Source: Sulfurimonas paralvinellae
GTDB taxonomy: Bacteria > Campylobacterota > Campylobacteria > Campylobacterales > Sulfurimonadaceae
Direction: 5' to 3'
NCBI RefSeq assembly: GCF_014905135.1
Contig: NZ_CP041406.1
Span: forward strand, 1,674,001 to 1,738,000
Length of the DNA: 64,000 nt
Part shown: positions 26,177 through 36,587 of the stretch, piece after piece
Layout of the letters: every line of letters begins with the position of its first letter
Position numbering within the stretch: the first letter of the stretch is position 1
Program-made: the position numbers and the translations under genes
Notes under the pieces: model-generated
The model's database searches: none
Seen by the model: only the letters and a program-made list of their open reading frames with translations
What the model was told of the DNA's origin: nothing

Positions 26177-26279
26177 AAAGCTTCCTATTTTTTATAAAAG
26201 TATATAAAAAACTCCATCCCTCTAAAATTAAAATTTCTGCATAATATCACTATAAAGTTATAATTAATAATTGCACTTG

Positions 26280-26285
26280 TATAAT
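26280..26285 (+). promoter_or_regulatory. -10 box of the trxA operon
   Basis: A perfect TATAAT (in CTTGTATAATAC) lies 32 bases before the trxA ATG, which has AAAAGGA as ribosome site. The gap 26177-26317 otherwise shows only AT-rich sequence. Confidence 0.55.
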
Positions 26286-26317
26286 ACTTCAAAACAATAA
26301 TGTAAAAGGAAATCCTA

Positions 26318-26638
26318 ATGGGTAAATATATTGAACTAACAGCTGATAATTTTGAAGCGACACTTGCTGAAGGTGTTTCACTAGTAGACTTCTGGGCTCC
26401 ATGGTGTGGGCCGTGTCGTATGATCGCTCCGGTAATCGAAGAGCTTGCTGAAGATTATGACGGAAAAGCAAAAATCTGTAAAGTAAATACTGACGAAGAG
26501 CAAGAGATTGCTGTAAAATTTGGAATCCGTTCTATCCCTACTGTAATGTTCTTCAAAAACGGTGAGTTAGTTGACCAAATGGTTGGTGCTGCTTCTAAAC
26601 AAGCATTTGCTGACAAACTTGACGCACTTTTAGCGTAA
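26318..26638 (+). CDS. trxA: Thioredoxin
   Basis: A 106-residue thioredoxin with active site WCGPC (Cys30, Cys33), the buried Asp in LVDFWAPW, and the cis-Pro in IRSIPTVMFF. It is the general cytoplasmic disulfide reductant, recharged by TrxB, which is encoded two genes downstream in the same run. Normal length and complete. Confidence 0.97.
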   Translation: MGKYIELTADNFEATLAEGVSLVDFWAPWCGPCRMIAPVIEELAEDYDGKAKICKVNTDEEQEIAVKFGIRSIPTVMFFKNGELVDQMVGAASKQAFADKLDALLA

Positions 26639-26657
26639 TTTTAAAAGGCTAAGCAGA

Positions 26658-27146
26658 GTGGCAAAACGCAAAGGAGGCAAAAGCCTCTTTTCACTCTCCA
26701 CTCTTCTTGCTTCTTTCTTTGGTGCCGCAATGATTGCCGGTGCTTTTGCCTACTTCAACTACAAATTTTCCGAATACAAATTTATCGATTTCAAAGAGTG
26801 GTCTTTTTATGAAAAAAGTGATATTTTCATGCCAAAAGAAGAACGCTACATCGTTATCTTTTACTCCTCACGCAACAAAGGAAGTATGGAAAAACTGGCA
26901 AAGCTTAATCTTAACAATCCTATTATCGCCATTGATTACTATAACAAGATCTATCCAAACTCAAAGAACACCACTTTTTTACGCGCAGGAACCAACACCT
27001 CACTGAAGTTCATTCAGCGTTTCAACATTTATGAAGTCCCATCTATGTTCTTTATAAAAAGAATCAAAGAGACTCTTTATAAACAAGATAGTATGATACG
27101 TACACTTGATAAACTAGATGATTTAAAGGATGCGAATTATGAGTAA
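26658..27146 (+). CDS. Membrane-anchored thioredoxin-fold-like protein lacking the CXXC site
   Basis: 162 residues. A basic N-terminus and one TM helix ([18 protein letters not shown], about 16-33) are followed by a likely extracytoplasmic domain. That domain has a thioredoxin-like order: strand YIVIFYSS, helix GSMEKLAKL, and EVPSMFFI as the cis-Pro strand. Where an active CXXC would be there is SSRNKGS, and the whole protein has no Cys. The start is GTG at 26658, with AAGG upstream. It overlaps trxB by eight bases, so it is translated with it. Function unknown; perhaps a redox-inactive docking protein. The fold assignment is my reading, not certain. Confidence 0.6.
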   Translation: MAKRKGGKSLFSLSTLLASFFGAAMIAGAFAYFNYKFSEYKFIDFKEWSFYEKSDIFMPKEERYIVIFYSSRNKGSMEKLAKLNLNNPIIAIDYYNKIYPNSKNTTFLRAGTNTSLKFIQRFNIYEVPSMFFIKRIKETLYKQDSMIRTLDKLDDLKDANYE

Positions 27147-28086
27147 TATATTAGACTGTGCCATCGTAGGTGGAGGACCGGCAGGTCTTACTGCAGGACT
27201 CTACACAACACGCGGCGGCTTGGAAAATGTCACTATGTTCGAAAAAGGTATGCCGGGCGGTCAGATCACACAAAGTTCAGAGATAGAGAACTATCCCGGA
27301 GTTACAGGGGAGATCACAGGAATGGATCTTATGATGCCATGGCCCGAACAGTGCCAAAAATTCGGTCTCAAACACGATATGAGCGAAGTGAAACAGATCC
27401 GTAAAGACGGTGACATTTTCACTGTCATTAAAAGTGATGATTCACTTATTCACGCTCATTCTGTCATTGTATGTACAGGCTCTTCTCCAAGACGTGCAGG
27501 TTTTGCTGGCGAAGATGAGTTTTTCGGTAAAGGTGTCAGTACCTGTGCGACCTGTGACGGTTTCTTTTACAAAGGCAAAGAGGTCGCTGTTATCGGTGGT
27601 GGAGACACAGCACTTGAAGAAGCACTCTATCTCGCTAAGATCTGTACGAAAGTCTATCTCGTTCATAGACGTGACACATTCAGAGCAGCGCCAAACACAG
27701 TAAAACGCGTAGAAGAAAATGACAAAATAGAACTTGTTCTCAACTCTGTTCCCGATGAAGTCTATGGTGATGCAATGGGTGTTAACGGTGTGAAGGTAAA
27801 AGACAAAGAAGGCAATATCCGTGATATTGAAGTACCAGGTGTCTTTGTTTTTGTCGGAAACGATGTCAATAACCAAACACTCATTCAAGAAGACGGCAGC
27901 TTTTTATGCGATGTCAATGATCAGGGGCAGGTTATCGTTGATTTGAGCATGAAAACCTCGGTACCGGGTCTTTTTGCAGCAGGTGATATGCGTATTGAAG
28001 CGCCTAAGCAGGTAGTATCTGCAGCCGGAGACGGAGCAGTTGCAGGTATTGCAGCAATCTCATATGTAGATGAACTATTAAACTAA
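27139..28086 (+). CDS. trxB: Thioredoxin-disulfide reductase
   Basis: A 315-residue flavoprotein that reduces thioredoxin with NADPH. It has an FAD site [15 protein letters not shown], the redox pair CATC (Cys136, Cys139), an NADPH site [13 protein letters not shown] followed by HRRDTFRA, and a C-terminal FAD motif GLFAAGDMR. The start at 27139 is chosen because AAAGGA is nine bases upstream; the ATG three codons earlier abuts that site. Overlaps the thioredoxin-like gene by eight bases and is followed after 11 bases by dapB. Confidence 0.95.
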   Translation: MSNILDCAIVGGGPAGLTAGLYTTRGGLENVTMFEKGMPGGQITQSSEIENYPGVTGEITGMDLMMPWPEQCQKFGLKHDMSEVKQIRKDGDIFTVIKSDDSLIHAHSVIVCTGSSPRRAGFAGEDEFFGKGVSTCATCDGFFYKGKEVAVIGGGDTALEEALYLAKICTKVYLVHRRDTFRAAPNTVKRVEENDKIELVLNSVPDEVYGDAMGVNGVKVKDKEGNIRDIEVPGVFVFVGNDVNNQTLIQEDGSFLCDVNDQGQVIVDLSMKTSVPGLFAAGDMRIEAPKQVVSAAGDGAVAGIAAISYVDELLN

Positions 28087-28097
28087 AAAGGATATAA

Positions 28098-28871
28098 ATG
28101 ACAACTATCAAAGTAGGTGTATTTGGAGCAAGCGGCCGTGTAGGCAAACTACTTATAGAAGATTTAAAAAATACGCAAGGTATGGGTTTAAGTTCTGTTT
28201 ATGTCAGAAACTCTCTTGATTTTGCAATCGATCCTTCCGTATTGGTAACATCTGATATGCATTCATTTATCGGTGCTTCTGACATCATTATTGATTTCTC
28301 ATTGCCAGAGGCTTGTGAAGCACTGCTCGAAGAGGCTATTAAAACACCAAAACCGCTTGTTATCGGAACAACAGGTTTAAATACACATCAACTCAACCTT
28401 CTCAAGCAGGCAAGCGAGCTTATGCCTGTTCTCTATGCGACGAATATGAGCCTTGGTGTAGCTCTTTTAAATAAACTTGTTCATCAAGCCTCAGCCGCAC
28501 TTGAAGGTTTTGATATCGAAATCGTAGAGATGCACCACAGACATAAAAAAGATGCCCCAAGCGGTACAGCACTCACACTTGCAGAATCTGCCGCAAACGG
28601 TCGTAATCTTGATCTTGATAAAGTTCGTGTCAGTGGAAGAGACGGTAACATCGGTGAGAGAACGAAAGATGAGATAGCCGTTATGGCACTTCGCGGCGGC
28701 GATATCGTCGGACGTCATACAGTCGGTTTTTACAATGACGGCGAGTTCATCGAACTCAACCATACCGCAACCTCACGCAACACTTTTTCAAAAGGTGCAC
28801 TGCGTGCCGGAAAATGGCTCTCAGATAAAGAGCCGGGGCTCTACAGCATCAGTGATTGTTTAGAACTTTAA
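28098..28871 (+). CDS. dapB: 4-hydroxy-tetrahydrodipicolinate reductase
   Basis: A 257-residue DapB, acting in lysine and meso-diaminopimelate synthesis. It has the nucleotide-binding [10 protein letters not shown] at the N-terminus, [16 protein letters not shown], and the catalytic [13 protein letters not shown] with the proton-donor His and Lys. The late [11 protein letters not shown] segment also fits. Last of the trxA-trxB-dapB run; AAAAGGA precedes the start. It converges on pflA with 13 bases between the stops; only a weak AT-rich inverted repeat is seen there. Confidence 0.96.
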   Translation: MTTIKVGVFGASGRVGKLLIEDLKNTQGMGLSSVYVRNSLDFAIDPSVLVTSDMHSFIGASDIIIDFSLPEACEALLEEAIKTPKPLVIGTTGLNTHQLNLLKQASELMPVLYATNMSLGVALLNKLVHQASAALEGFDIEIVEMHHRHKKDAPSGTALTLAESAANGRNLDLDKVRVSGRDGNIGERTKDEIAVMALRGGDIVGRHTVGFYNDGEFIELNHTATSRNTFSKGALRAGKWLSDKEPGLYSISDCLEL

Positions 28872-28884
28872 ACATCTTTTTGTT

Positions 28885-31239
28885 TTAAATCTCTAAAGCC
28901 GATTTTGCAAGCTTTGCCCAGGCGGAGCTTGGATCGGCCTTTATCGCTTCGTTATAGGCCTTCTGTGCCTCTTCATCTCTCCACAGTTTACCAAGAGCCA
29001 TGCCAAGCAGATATTTTTGTCTTGCTCTCTCATTTTTACTCAGTTTTAACGTATCCAAAGAGCGTATTACACTTAATGCTTTATTGTAATCATGTTTATT
29101 CATCAAAGCACTGTAAAGAGCAAATTCTATAAAAGGACTTTGTGCATGGGAGTGAGATCGTTTTTGAATACGCATTACTTTTGTAGCGTATTTGATTATC
29201 ATATTATCATCTTTAAGTTCATCTCCAAGATTTACCATGGCAACATACCTGTCGATATCTTTATAATCAAGCCCAAATATATCTTCAATCTTCGCCATTG
29301 TTTTAATCATATTCTCTTTTTGTTCTAAGCGTTCATAGGCATCAAAAAGATATCTGTAAACCTCTTTATAAGGCGATTTTTTAGCATTTTCAATGAGAGC
29401 GATGAGATCTTTGGCAGCATCCACTACCTCACTGTAGTTTCCTGTCTCAAAATCAATCTTGATGTATCGATAGAGCCATTTTTTACGCTGCTGAATATTT
29501 TTAGACTTGAGATGTTTGAAAGCGACTGATTTACAAAGTTTGAAATCTCCGCCTTTCATCCCACACTCATATATACCGTCATCCCATGAGTTAGAGAGAG
29601 TGATATTGTAGTCATTAGCAATAACAAGTACATTTTTACAGTTTTTCTTCTGCAGTGAACTCTCCATGAGTCCCACAGCTGCCTCTTTTATGATCTGACC
29701 AACATCTGTAAATCTATCACTGTCAAGATTCTTCAGCTCATCTTCCATAGCGAGCAGTGCTTCATAACGTTTCTCTCGAAGCAGCAGTTTCGCTTTTTCA
29801 TACAGTGCTTTATCGGCAATGAAATCACCCTGATACTCTTGAATGAGTTTGTCATACTCAGCAAGTTTTACACTGCTGTTTTGATCATCATCTTCAAAGA
29901 AGAGCCCATCTTTAGCTGTTTGTACATCATCGATGTAGTCACCATCCGGAAATTTCTTTATATAGCTGTTGAGTGCTGCCAATGCCGCTTTTTTATCTTT
30001 TGTTTTTGCCAGCCAAAGCGCTTTGTCTTTGAGAAGCTCTTCATATTCATCATAGGTAGGCCCCATAGAATGCAGCATGGTATCTGCTATAGCTGCTGCT
30101 GTTTTGTATTCCCCTGCATCAGCAAGTGTCTGCATAATCTTCATTGATGCCTTGATATTTTCCATAAAGAAATCCGGTTTTGCCTGGATGATCTTCATGG
30201 CATATTTGGCTGCTTCTTTTGGAGAATGACTTATGAGTATCTTGGTAAGATGAAAAGCTGCCGAAGCTGCCACTTCAAGATTCTTCGTTGTATAAAGCGC
30301 TTTTTTATAGTACTTTATCGCTTCTTTATTAGCTCCGGAACTCTCAAGCATCTCGCCCTTGTAAATATAGCCCCATTGCGCATAGACATTTCCTTTATGT
30401 TCACTAAAAAGCCTATCAAAGAAATAATCTGCATCTGTATTTTGACCTATCTTCGCATAGGCCTTTGCCATCAAGGAAAGCACTTCAGGAACATTCTCAT
30501 CCGAAGAGTACTCACGCAGAAACTCTTTTGCCAGTGCAATGACATTATCATAATTTTTAATTTTATCATTGATTTTAATCTTATAATAAATAAGTTCCGA
30601 TTTAAAAAGTGTGTGTGGATAGGCTGAAAGAACATCGTCAATCATCTCAATGGCTTCGTCATATCTCTTTTTCTTGAAAAATCTTTTGATTTTCAGATAC
30701 TCCGTTACATCTTCGACTTTTTTAATTTTGACAGGATTACCCTGCAGGTCCAAACTTCCTACATATGGAAGTTTGTCCTTATCAAGAAAAAAAGGAAAAT
30801 TAAGTGCCAACTCTGATTTTGACTCCTGCTTTATTAATGGTAAAACTTTTTTATAGCCAATAATTGTCCAACTTTTAGCCATTTTCACATTGGCCGTAAA
30901 TACTGTATCATCTTTACTCAAATCAAAGACATTGGCAATGAGCTTCATCTTATAAAAAGGCTTGATAGATACAAAAAAAGTATCTTTTTTAGTAAAGCTG
31001 TGCACTATAAAAAAATCGTTCTGAAGTGACGGTACTAACTGTGCCGGTTTTTTAGAAAATGCACAGACTATCTCTTTGGTTACATCGAGGTCATCTTTAA
31101 GTTCTTGGCAAACAAAACTGCTTTTGTCTGAGATAAGTAGAATGGAATATTTTGTGAAATTGTCTTTTGCACTCTCGATTGAGATCTCAAGTGCAAAAGC
31201 ATTCAGTGTTATAAAGGCTAAGAGTATGTATCTGTACAA
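28885..31239 (-). CDS. pflA: PflA-like TPR motor protein (paralysed flagella A)
   Basis: A 784-residue periplasmic protein: signal peptide (LLAFITLNAFA), a beta-rich N-terminal domain (about 18-170), the conserved LNFPFFLDKDKLPYVGSLDL, then a long array of TPR-like helices (about 180-780). Length and the LPYVGSLDL region match Campylobacter PflA. PflA works with PflB in the periplasmic scaffold that lets stators assemble around the large Campylobacterota flagellar motor. The start codon is TTG at 31239, with AGGAG upstream and no better start nearby. It lies 35 bases downstream of nuoN on the same strand without an obvious terminator. Confidence 0.82.
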   Translation of the reverse strand: MYRYILLAFITLNAFALEISIESAKDNFTKYSILLISDKSSFVCQELKDDLDVTKEIVCAFSKKPAQLVPSLQNDFFIVHSFTKKDTFFVSIKPFYKMKLIANVFDLSKDDTVFTANVKMAKSWTIIGYKKVLPLIKQESKSELALNFPFFLDKDKLPYVGSLDLQGNPVKIKKVEDVTEYLKIKRFFKKKRYDEAIEMIDDVLSAYPHTLFKSELIYYKIKINDKIKNYDNVIALAKEFLREYSSDENVPEVLSLMAKAYAKIGQNTDADYFFDRLFSEHKGNVYAQWGYIYKGEMLESSGANKEAIKYYKKALYTTKNLEVAASAAFHLTKILISHSPKEAAKYAMKIIQAKPDFFMENIKASMKIMQTLADAGEYKTAAAIADTMLHSMGPTYDEYEELLKDKALWLAKTKDKKAALAALNSYIKKFPDGDYIDDVQTAKDGLFFEDDDQNSSVKLAEYDKLIQEYQGDFIADKALYEKAKLLLREKRYEALLAMEDELKNLDSDRFTDVGQIIKEAAVGLMESSLQKKNCKNVLVIANDYNITLSNSWDDGIYECGMKGGDFKLCKSVAFKHLKSKNIQQRKKWLYRYIKIDFETGNYSEVVDAAKDLIALIENAKKSPYKEVYRYLFDAYERLEQKENMIKTMAKIEDIFGLDYKDIDRYVAMVNLGDELKDDNMIIKYATKVMRIQKRSHSHAQSPFIEFALYSALMNKHDYNKALSVIRSLDTLKLSKNERARQKYLLGMALGKLWRDEEAQKAYNEAIKADPSSAWAKLAKSALEI

Positions 31240-31274
31240 ATGCTCTTCTCCTTTAAAACAGAGTTTTATTGAGT

Positions 31275-32786
31275 TTAGTAGCCGCTATGATATACAAAAG
31301 CTGTAACAAACTCTAATAGTGGATTTATCGCTATAAAAGCAAATATAGTTCCTATTGCTGCTATACCGATGATGGTTTTCAATGCAAGCGTAGCATTTGA
31401 AACATATACCTGTCCACTTTTAGCATCGATAACAGGCTCTTTCATAAACATATAGACAATGAGTTTCAAGTAGTAGTATCCTGCTATCGCAGAGTTAAGA
31501 GCCATTATAAGTGCAAGTATAGTATAACCGTTTGTCACTGCAGAACTAATCATATACAATTTACCCCAGAACAGTGCAAAAGGAGGAACTCCAGCCAAAC
31601 TTAACATAAACAGACCCATGATAAGTGCTGCTACCGGTGCTGTCTTGATCATACCTGCAAACTTGTCATAAGAGTGATCTGAACTTTGATGAGCAGCAAG
31701 ATGTTTCTGACGTGACATCCAAAGCATAGAGAACGATCCAAGGTTTGTAAAACTAAACAGGATCCAGTATAGGAAAAGTGCTGAGTTTGCCTGTGTCGTT
31801 CCAATCAAGATCGCAGCCATAACAAAACCTGCATGAGATATGGAAGAGTAAGCAAGCATACGTTTTACATCCGTCTGCACAAGTGCCCACATATTTGATG
31901 CTGTCATCGTAATAACAACAAAAGCATATAACACGATATCTAGCCATACTATATCGCTGTGTACCAAAAATTCAAAAAATCTCATAGCAACGACAAATGC
32001 AGCTATCTTTGGAACGATTGACATATATCCTGCCATTGCCGCAGAAGAGCCTTCATAGACATCAGGTGCCCATGTATGGAATGGAACAAGTGAAAGTTTG
32101 AACCCGAATGCTGCTAAGAAGAAAGCTACACCCACAAGAACGAATCCTATATCTGCATAGCCGTTTGCAGCTAGAACAAGTGCAATCTTATTGATCTCAA
32201 CAGATCCTGTAAGTGCATAAAACACCATTGCACCAAAGCTAAAGAAACCTGCTGCAAGCGCACCCATTGTAAAATACTTCACAGCCGCTTCAAAAGATTT
32301 TTCACGGTTATGCATCGCAATGAGTGTATAGAGTGCAAGCGATGATGTCTCAAGACCGACAAATACCAAAATAAGGTTATCTGTAGCAACCATAAATTGG
32401 AATCCTGCAATCATGAACAAGAAAAGTGCAAAGAATTCAGGATATGAAAACTCATGAAAACGCTTGTGTGTCAATGCTAAAGGAATAAAGAGCATGGAAG
32501 CACCGACAATGATAAACTGTGCAAGAATTGCAAGTCCGTCTACAAGCATTACATCAAAAACACCAAGAATAGTACCATCTTGCATAAAGATACCGCTGGC
32601 ATCTGCCACTGCGGCAAAGTCCATCGCCAAGAACAGAAGGCTTAAAACTACATAGAGTGATTTATGCAAACCACCTTTGACAATATCTATAACTAAGATT
32701 AAAAGTGCGCCAACTACTGGAATAAGCATTGGTGCCAAAGTCATCAGATTTAATGACTCCATTGAAACATTGATCGGCGACAACAT
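31275..32786 (-). CDS. nuoN: NADH dehydrogenase-like complex I subunit N
   Basis: A 503-residue antiporter-like membrane subunit, with about 14 hydrophobic helices. One helix carries the broken-helix region with LSLVPFHTWAPDVYEGSS. It forms one of the proton channels in the membrane arm. It is the last nuo gene and starts at the base that ends nuoM (TAATG overlap). Complete length. Confidence 0.95.
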   Translation of the reverse strand: MLSPINVSMESLNLMTLAPMLIPVVGALLILVIDIVKGGLHKSLYVVLSLLFLAMDFAAVADASGIFMQDGTILGVFDVMLVDGLAILAQFIIVGASMLFIPLALTHKRFHEFSYPEFFALFLFMIAGFQFMVATDNLILVFVGLETSSLALYTLIAMHNREKSFEAAVKYFTMGALAAGFFSFGAMVFYALTGSVEINKIALVLAANGYADIGFVLVGVAFFLAAFGFKLSLVPFHTWAPDVYEGSSAAMAGYMSIVPKIAAFVVAMRFFEFLVHSDIVWLDIVLYAFVVITMTASNMWALVQTDVKRMLAYSSISHAGFVMAAILIGTTQANSALFLYWILFSFTNLGSFSMLWMSRQKHLAAHQSSDHSYDKFAGMIKTAPVAALIMGLFMLSLAGVPPFALFWGKLYMISSAVTNGYTILALIMALNSAIAGYYYLKLIVYMFMKEPVIDAKSGQVYVSNATLALKTIIGIAAIGTIFAFIAINPLLEFVTAFVYHSGY

Positions 32787-34348
32787 TAGCGCACCTCCTC
32801 TTCAATTACAGTTTTTTTAATGACAATCACTTTCTCTTTTATAAGATTAGGGATTCTCTCTTTTGCTAATTCAGTAGTTGATTTATTATGCATTAACTGC
32901 ACAATTGATTTCACACTGTTGTTAATTGGTTCCAATACAGGTTTTGGATATACACCCAGCCATATTGCCACAATCACCAAAGGAATCAAACCAAAGAGTT
33001 CTTTTTTATTGACATCCGGTAAATCTTTATTTTTTTCATTCGTTACTTCACCGAAAAATGCTTTTTTATATGCTGCAAGCATATAAATAGCACCGACGAT
33101 AATACCAGTACCTGCTAAGAGTGTCAAAATATGAGACTGCTGATAGAAACCAAGTAAAGAGAGGAACTCTCCTACAAAGTTGATTGTAAGCGGCATACCG
33201 ACTGAAGCCATCATCATGATTCCGAATATAGCTGCATATCTTGGCATAACATGCGCCAAACCGCCAAACTCACTCATAAGTTTTGTATGACGTCTGTCAT
33301 AAATCACACCTACAAGTAAGAAAAGTGCGCCGGCAACAACACCGTGACCTAACATTAAGAAAATAGAACCGGAAATACCTTCTACATTTAATGCAAAAGT
33401 TCCTAAGATAATAATACCCATATGTGAAATAGATGAGTATGCAACGACCTGTTTAATGTCTTTTTGCGCATAAGCAACCATTGCCGTGTAAATTACCATA
33501 ATGATCGCTAAGACTGCAATAGGAATCATAAAAAATGCAGAAGCATCAGGAAATAGTGGTAATGAAAATCTCACAAATGCATATGTTCCCATCTTTAAAA
33601 GAATTGCTGCAAGTATTACAGAACCGATAGTCGGAGCTTGTCCGTGTGCATATGGCAACCATGTATGAAATGGAAACATTGGTACTTTAATGGCAAAGCC
33701 AAGAAAGAAAGCGGCAAAAAGCCACAATTGAAATGATTCAGGTAATATAAGTCTATACCAGTCTAAAAGAGCAAAACTCCACGCACCTGTTGCCTGATAA
33801 TAAAAATATGCCATAAAAAGCATGCCTACAAGCATTACAAGTGAACCTGCAAAAGTGTATAAAAAGAATTTTATTGAAGCATATATTCGTAATGGTCCAC
33901 CCCATGCACCGATAATATAAAGCATCGGTACAAGTGAAAGTTCCCAAAAGATATAAAATACAATTGCATCAAGAGCTGCGAACACACCGACCATTGTCAT
34001 TTGTAAGAACAAAAGAGTAATAATCATATATTTGACTTTTGGTGTATCTGTTAAAGAACCGATACCCAAAAGTGTAAAGAATGCTGAAAGTATAATAATA
34101 AAAACTGAAATACCATCAACACCTAATATATAATTAATTCCAAAAGATGGAACCAACGGAAAATTTTCCATGAATTGCATGCCAGATACATTTCCATCAA
34201 ACACATACCACAGCCACAATGCAAGTCCAAACTCAATAGCGGCAACACTCACACCGTAAGCACGCATACTCTCTTTTTGGATCATAAAACCAAATACAGC
34301 AGCCAGTGCCGGAAAGAAGATTAAAATCGATAAAATATGATCTAACAT
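32786..34348 (-). CDS. nuoM: Complex I subunit M
   Basis: A 520-residue antiporter-like membrane subunit with many TM helices. Landmarks are the conserved Glu in FYIFWELSLVPMYLIIGAWG-like sequence and VPMFPFHTWLPYAHGQAPT. It forms a proton channel between NuoN and NuoL. The C-terminus carries a hydrophilic tail rich in K, I and E (about 485-520), longer than a plain membrane end. Its start directly precedes the nuoL stop by one base. Confidence 0.96.
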   Translation of the reverse strand: MLDHILSILIFFPALAAVFGFMIQKESMRAYGVSVAAIEFGLALWLWYVFDGNVSGMQFMENFPLVPSFGINYILGVDGISVFIIILSAFFTLLGIGSLTDTPKVKYMIITLLFLQMTMVGVFAALDAIVFYIFWELSLVPMLYIIGAWGGPLRIYASIKFFLYTFAGSLVMLVGMLFMAYFYYQATGAWSFALLDWYRLILPESFQLWLFAAFFLGFAIKVPMFPFHTWLPYAHGQAPTIGSVILAAILLKMGTYAFVRFSLPLFPDASAFFMIPIAVLAIIMVIYTAMVAYAQKDIKQVVAYSSISHMGIIILGTFALNVEGISGSIFLMLGHGVVAGALFLLVGVIYDRRHTKLMSEFGGLAHVMPRYAAIFGIMMMASVGMPLTINFVGEFLSLLGFYQQSHILTLLAGTGIIVGAIYMLAAYKKAFFGEVTNEKNKDLPDVNKKELFGLIPLVIVAIWLGVYPKPVLEPINNSVKSIVQLMHNKSTTELAKERIPNLIKEKVIVIKKTVIEEEVR

Positions 34349-36274
34349 TTACATAACTCCTAAGCCTGATAAGATCGGTAGGATCGCATCAGAATATCTT
34401 GCTGCAAGTCCAAAGACAACAGCTAATGAAAGCAGACCAACGAGACCGGCTACCATCCATTTGAGCATTGTAGAGAGATTACCGCTCTGCATTGCTCTTG
34501 TTCTCTCACCCGTACCATAGATAATACCGGCAATACCATCGACAGTTGCATCGACGATTTTAAGATCGACTTTACTCCAAAATACATCTGAAATTTCTCT
34601 ATACGGTTTAACAATGTACTCCTCATAAGCATAAGGAATATAGTATTGATTAATAAGTAATTTATACATAAAAGAGTTTTCCACTTTGCTTGTACCATCC
34701 GGCACTTTAACACGTGAATTTGCATATTTTTTATATGCATAAAGGATAGCCAAAGCAACAAAAATCTGTGTACCTACAAGCATAATTAAAGCCGTAACAT
34801 GTGAATGGATATGATACTCTGTAGCACCTAATATCTCTTCAACCATATGGAAGAAAGGCTCTTGAAAAACACCTGCAATCATCGCAAGGATCAAAAGAGG
34901 ACTCATAGCTACAAGCATAAATCTATATGCTTCATGTGGATGGATTCCAAAGATTTTGTATCTCTCTTCACCATGGAAGATCAATGCAACAAGTCTAAAT
35001 GAATAGAATGCTGTCAAACCTGCCGTGAAAAGAAGCACTCCATAGATTACCATATGATGTTCTGCAAATGCCGCTTCAAGAATTGTATCTTTAGAGAAGA
35101 AACCTGCAAATGGGAAGATTCCAGCCAAGGCAAGAGATGCAATGGTCATCATGATCCAAGTCCACTTCATAACCTTTTTCAAACCACCCATTTTAAACGG
35201 ATCGAGTTCATCATGCATAGCGTGCATAACGTTACCCGCACCAAGGAATAAAAGTGCTTTAAAGAATGCGTGAGCCATGAGGTGGAAAAGTGCCACCCAG
35301 TATGCACCAAGACCCGCGGCTGCGAACATATACCCTAGTTGTGAAAGTGTAGAGTATGCAATGATTCGTTTCATATCGCGGTTAACAAGTGCCATTGATG
35401 CTGCAAAGAGTGCAACAAAAGCACCGAGTGAAGCGATAAAGAGACCTACATTTGGAATGAGTGTATAAAGTTCATTTGAACGAATAACCAGATAAACACC
35501 CGCTGTAACCATTGTCGCTGCGTGAATCAATGCAGAAACCGGTGTAGGGCCTTCCATCGCATCGGCAAGCCATGTATGAAGTGGAAACTGTGCTGATTTA
35601 CCCATAGCACCTATGAAAAGGAAGATTCCGATCCATGTCAGTGTTGCGCCGTCAAGAGTATGAAATGCTGCAAAAGCACCGTCATACTGAAGTGTTCCTG
35701 TATTCCAATATACAAGGAAAAGTCCGATCAACATTCCAAGGTCAGCTATACGATTCATAATGAACGCTTCGTTTGCCGCCCATGTTGCACTCTCTTTGTG
35801 AAACCAGAAACCAATAAGTCCCCAAGAACAAAGACCAACACCTTCCCAACCGATGAAAAGACCTGCATAGTTGTCACTCATAACAAGAATCATCATTGAG
35901 AAAACAAATGCTGAAAGCCATGCAAAGAATCTGTTGAATCCTTTATCATGGTCCATATATCCTATAGAGTAAACATGAACGATAGTTGAAACAAGCGTTA
36001 CAACCATCATCATTGTCACAGATACCTGATCAACGATAAAACCAAAAGGAATATACAAGTCTCCTGTAGCCATCCATGTCATCATCTCAACATGTATCGG
36101 CTCGCCACCCTTTAAGATATACATTAAAAGGATTGAACTCGCAACGAATGATGTAAAAATCAACAGTGAAGCGATAATACCTGTAAACAGTTTCTTTGGT
36201 GTAGCAGTAAATAGTGCTGAAAAAAGAGAACTGACAAGTGGTGCAAAAAGTGCAATATATAGATATTTTTCCAT
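34349..36274 (-). CDS. nuoL: Complex I subunit L
   Basis: A 641-residue distal antiporter-like subunit. It has the conserved QFPLHTWLADAMEGPTPVSALIHAATMVTAGVY-type region, and a C-terminal lateral helix and final TM helix, making it the longest membrane subunit. It is four bases downstream of the nuoK stop. An octamer TGCGTGAG copy encodes A-H-A in the FHLMAHAFFKA stretch. Confidence 0.96.
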   Translation of the reverse strand: MEKYLYIALFAPLVSSLFSALFTATPKKLFTGIIASLLIFTSFVASSILLMYILKGGEPIHVEMMTWMATGDLYIPFGFIVDQVSVTMMMVVTLVSTIVHVYSIGYMDHDKGFNRFFAWLSAFVFSMMILVMSDNYAGLFIGWEGVGLCSWGLIGFWFHKESATWAANEAFIMNRIADLGMLIGLFLVYWNTGTLQYDGAFAAFHTLDGATLTWIGIFLFIGAMGKSAQFPLHTWLADAMEGPTPVSALIHAATMVTAGVYLVIRSNELYTLIPNVGLFIASLGAFVALFAASMALVNRDMKRIIAYSTLSQLGYMFAAAGLGAYWVALFHLMAHAFFKALLFLGAGNVMHAMHDELDPFKMGGLKKVMKWTWIMMTIASLALAGIFPFAGFFSKDTILEAAFAEHHMVIYGVLLFTAGLTAFYSFRLVALIFHGEERYKIFGIHPHEAYRFMLVAMSPLLILAMIAGVFQEPFFHMVEEILGATEYHIHSHVTALIMLVGTQIFVALAILYAYKKYANSRVKVPDGTSKVENSFMYKLLINQYYIPYAYEEYIVKPYREISDVFWSKVDLKIVDATVDGIAGIIYGTGERTRAMQSGNLSTMLKWMVAGLVGLLSLAVVFGLAARYSDAILPILSGLGVM

Positions 36275-36278
36275 TCTC

Positions 36279-36587
36279 TTAACCTCTCATACTTGTCATA
36301 GCATCTAAGTCTATACTGTTATGACGTTTATACCAAACGATCAGCAGACCAAGTCCTACTGCAACCTCTGATGCAGCGATCGCAATTACAAAAAATGCGA
36401 ACATCTGACCAGTAAGATCACCATAGTAATGTGAAATCGCAGCAAAAGCGATGTTTACTGAGTTCAGTAAAATCTCTGTTGCGAAAAACAACAAAAGTAA
36501 GTTCTTTCTTCTCATCACACCCACGAGACCTATACAAAACAAGATCACAGAAAGGACAAGATAATGATTTAAACCTATCTCCATCAT
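36279..36587 (-). CDS. nuoK: Complex I subunit K
   Basis: A 102-residue membrane subunit with three TM helices. It has the conserved acidic residues of the E-channel region in LLFFATEILLNSVNIAF and AASEVAVGLGLLI. Normal length. Overlaps the end of nuoJ by four bases. Confidence 0.96.
   Translation of the reverse strand: MMEIGLNHYLVLSVILFCIGLVGVMRRKNLLLLFFATEILLNSVNIAFAAISHYYGDLTGQMFAFFVIAIAASEVAVGLGLLIVWYKRHNSIDLDAMTSMRG

Noticed and set aside
28862-28895. AT-rich inverted repeat between dapB and pflA
   Set aside because: Stem has almost no G-C pairs and one bulge; not reliable as terminator.
29839-30627. Plus-strand frames opposite pflA
   Set aside because: Cys/Phe-rich mirror translation of TPR helices; no ribosome site and no recognisable domain.
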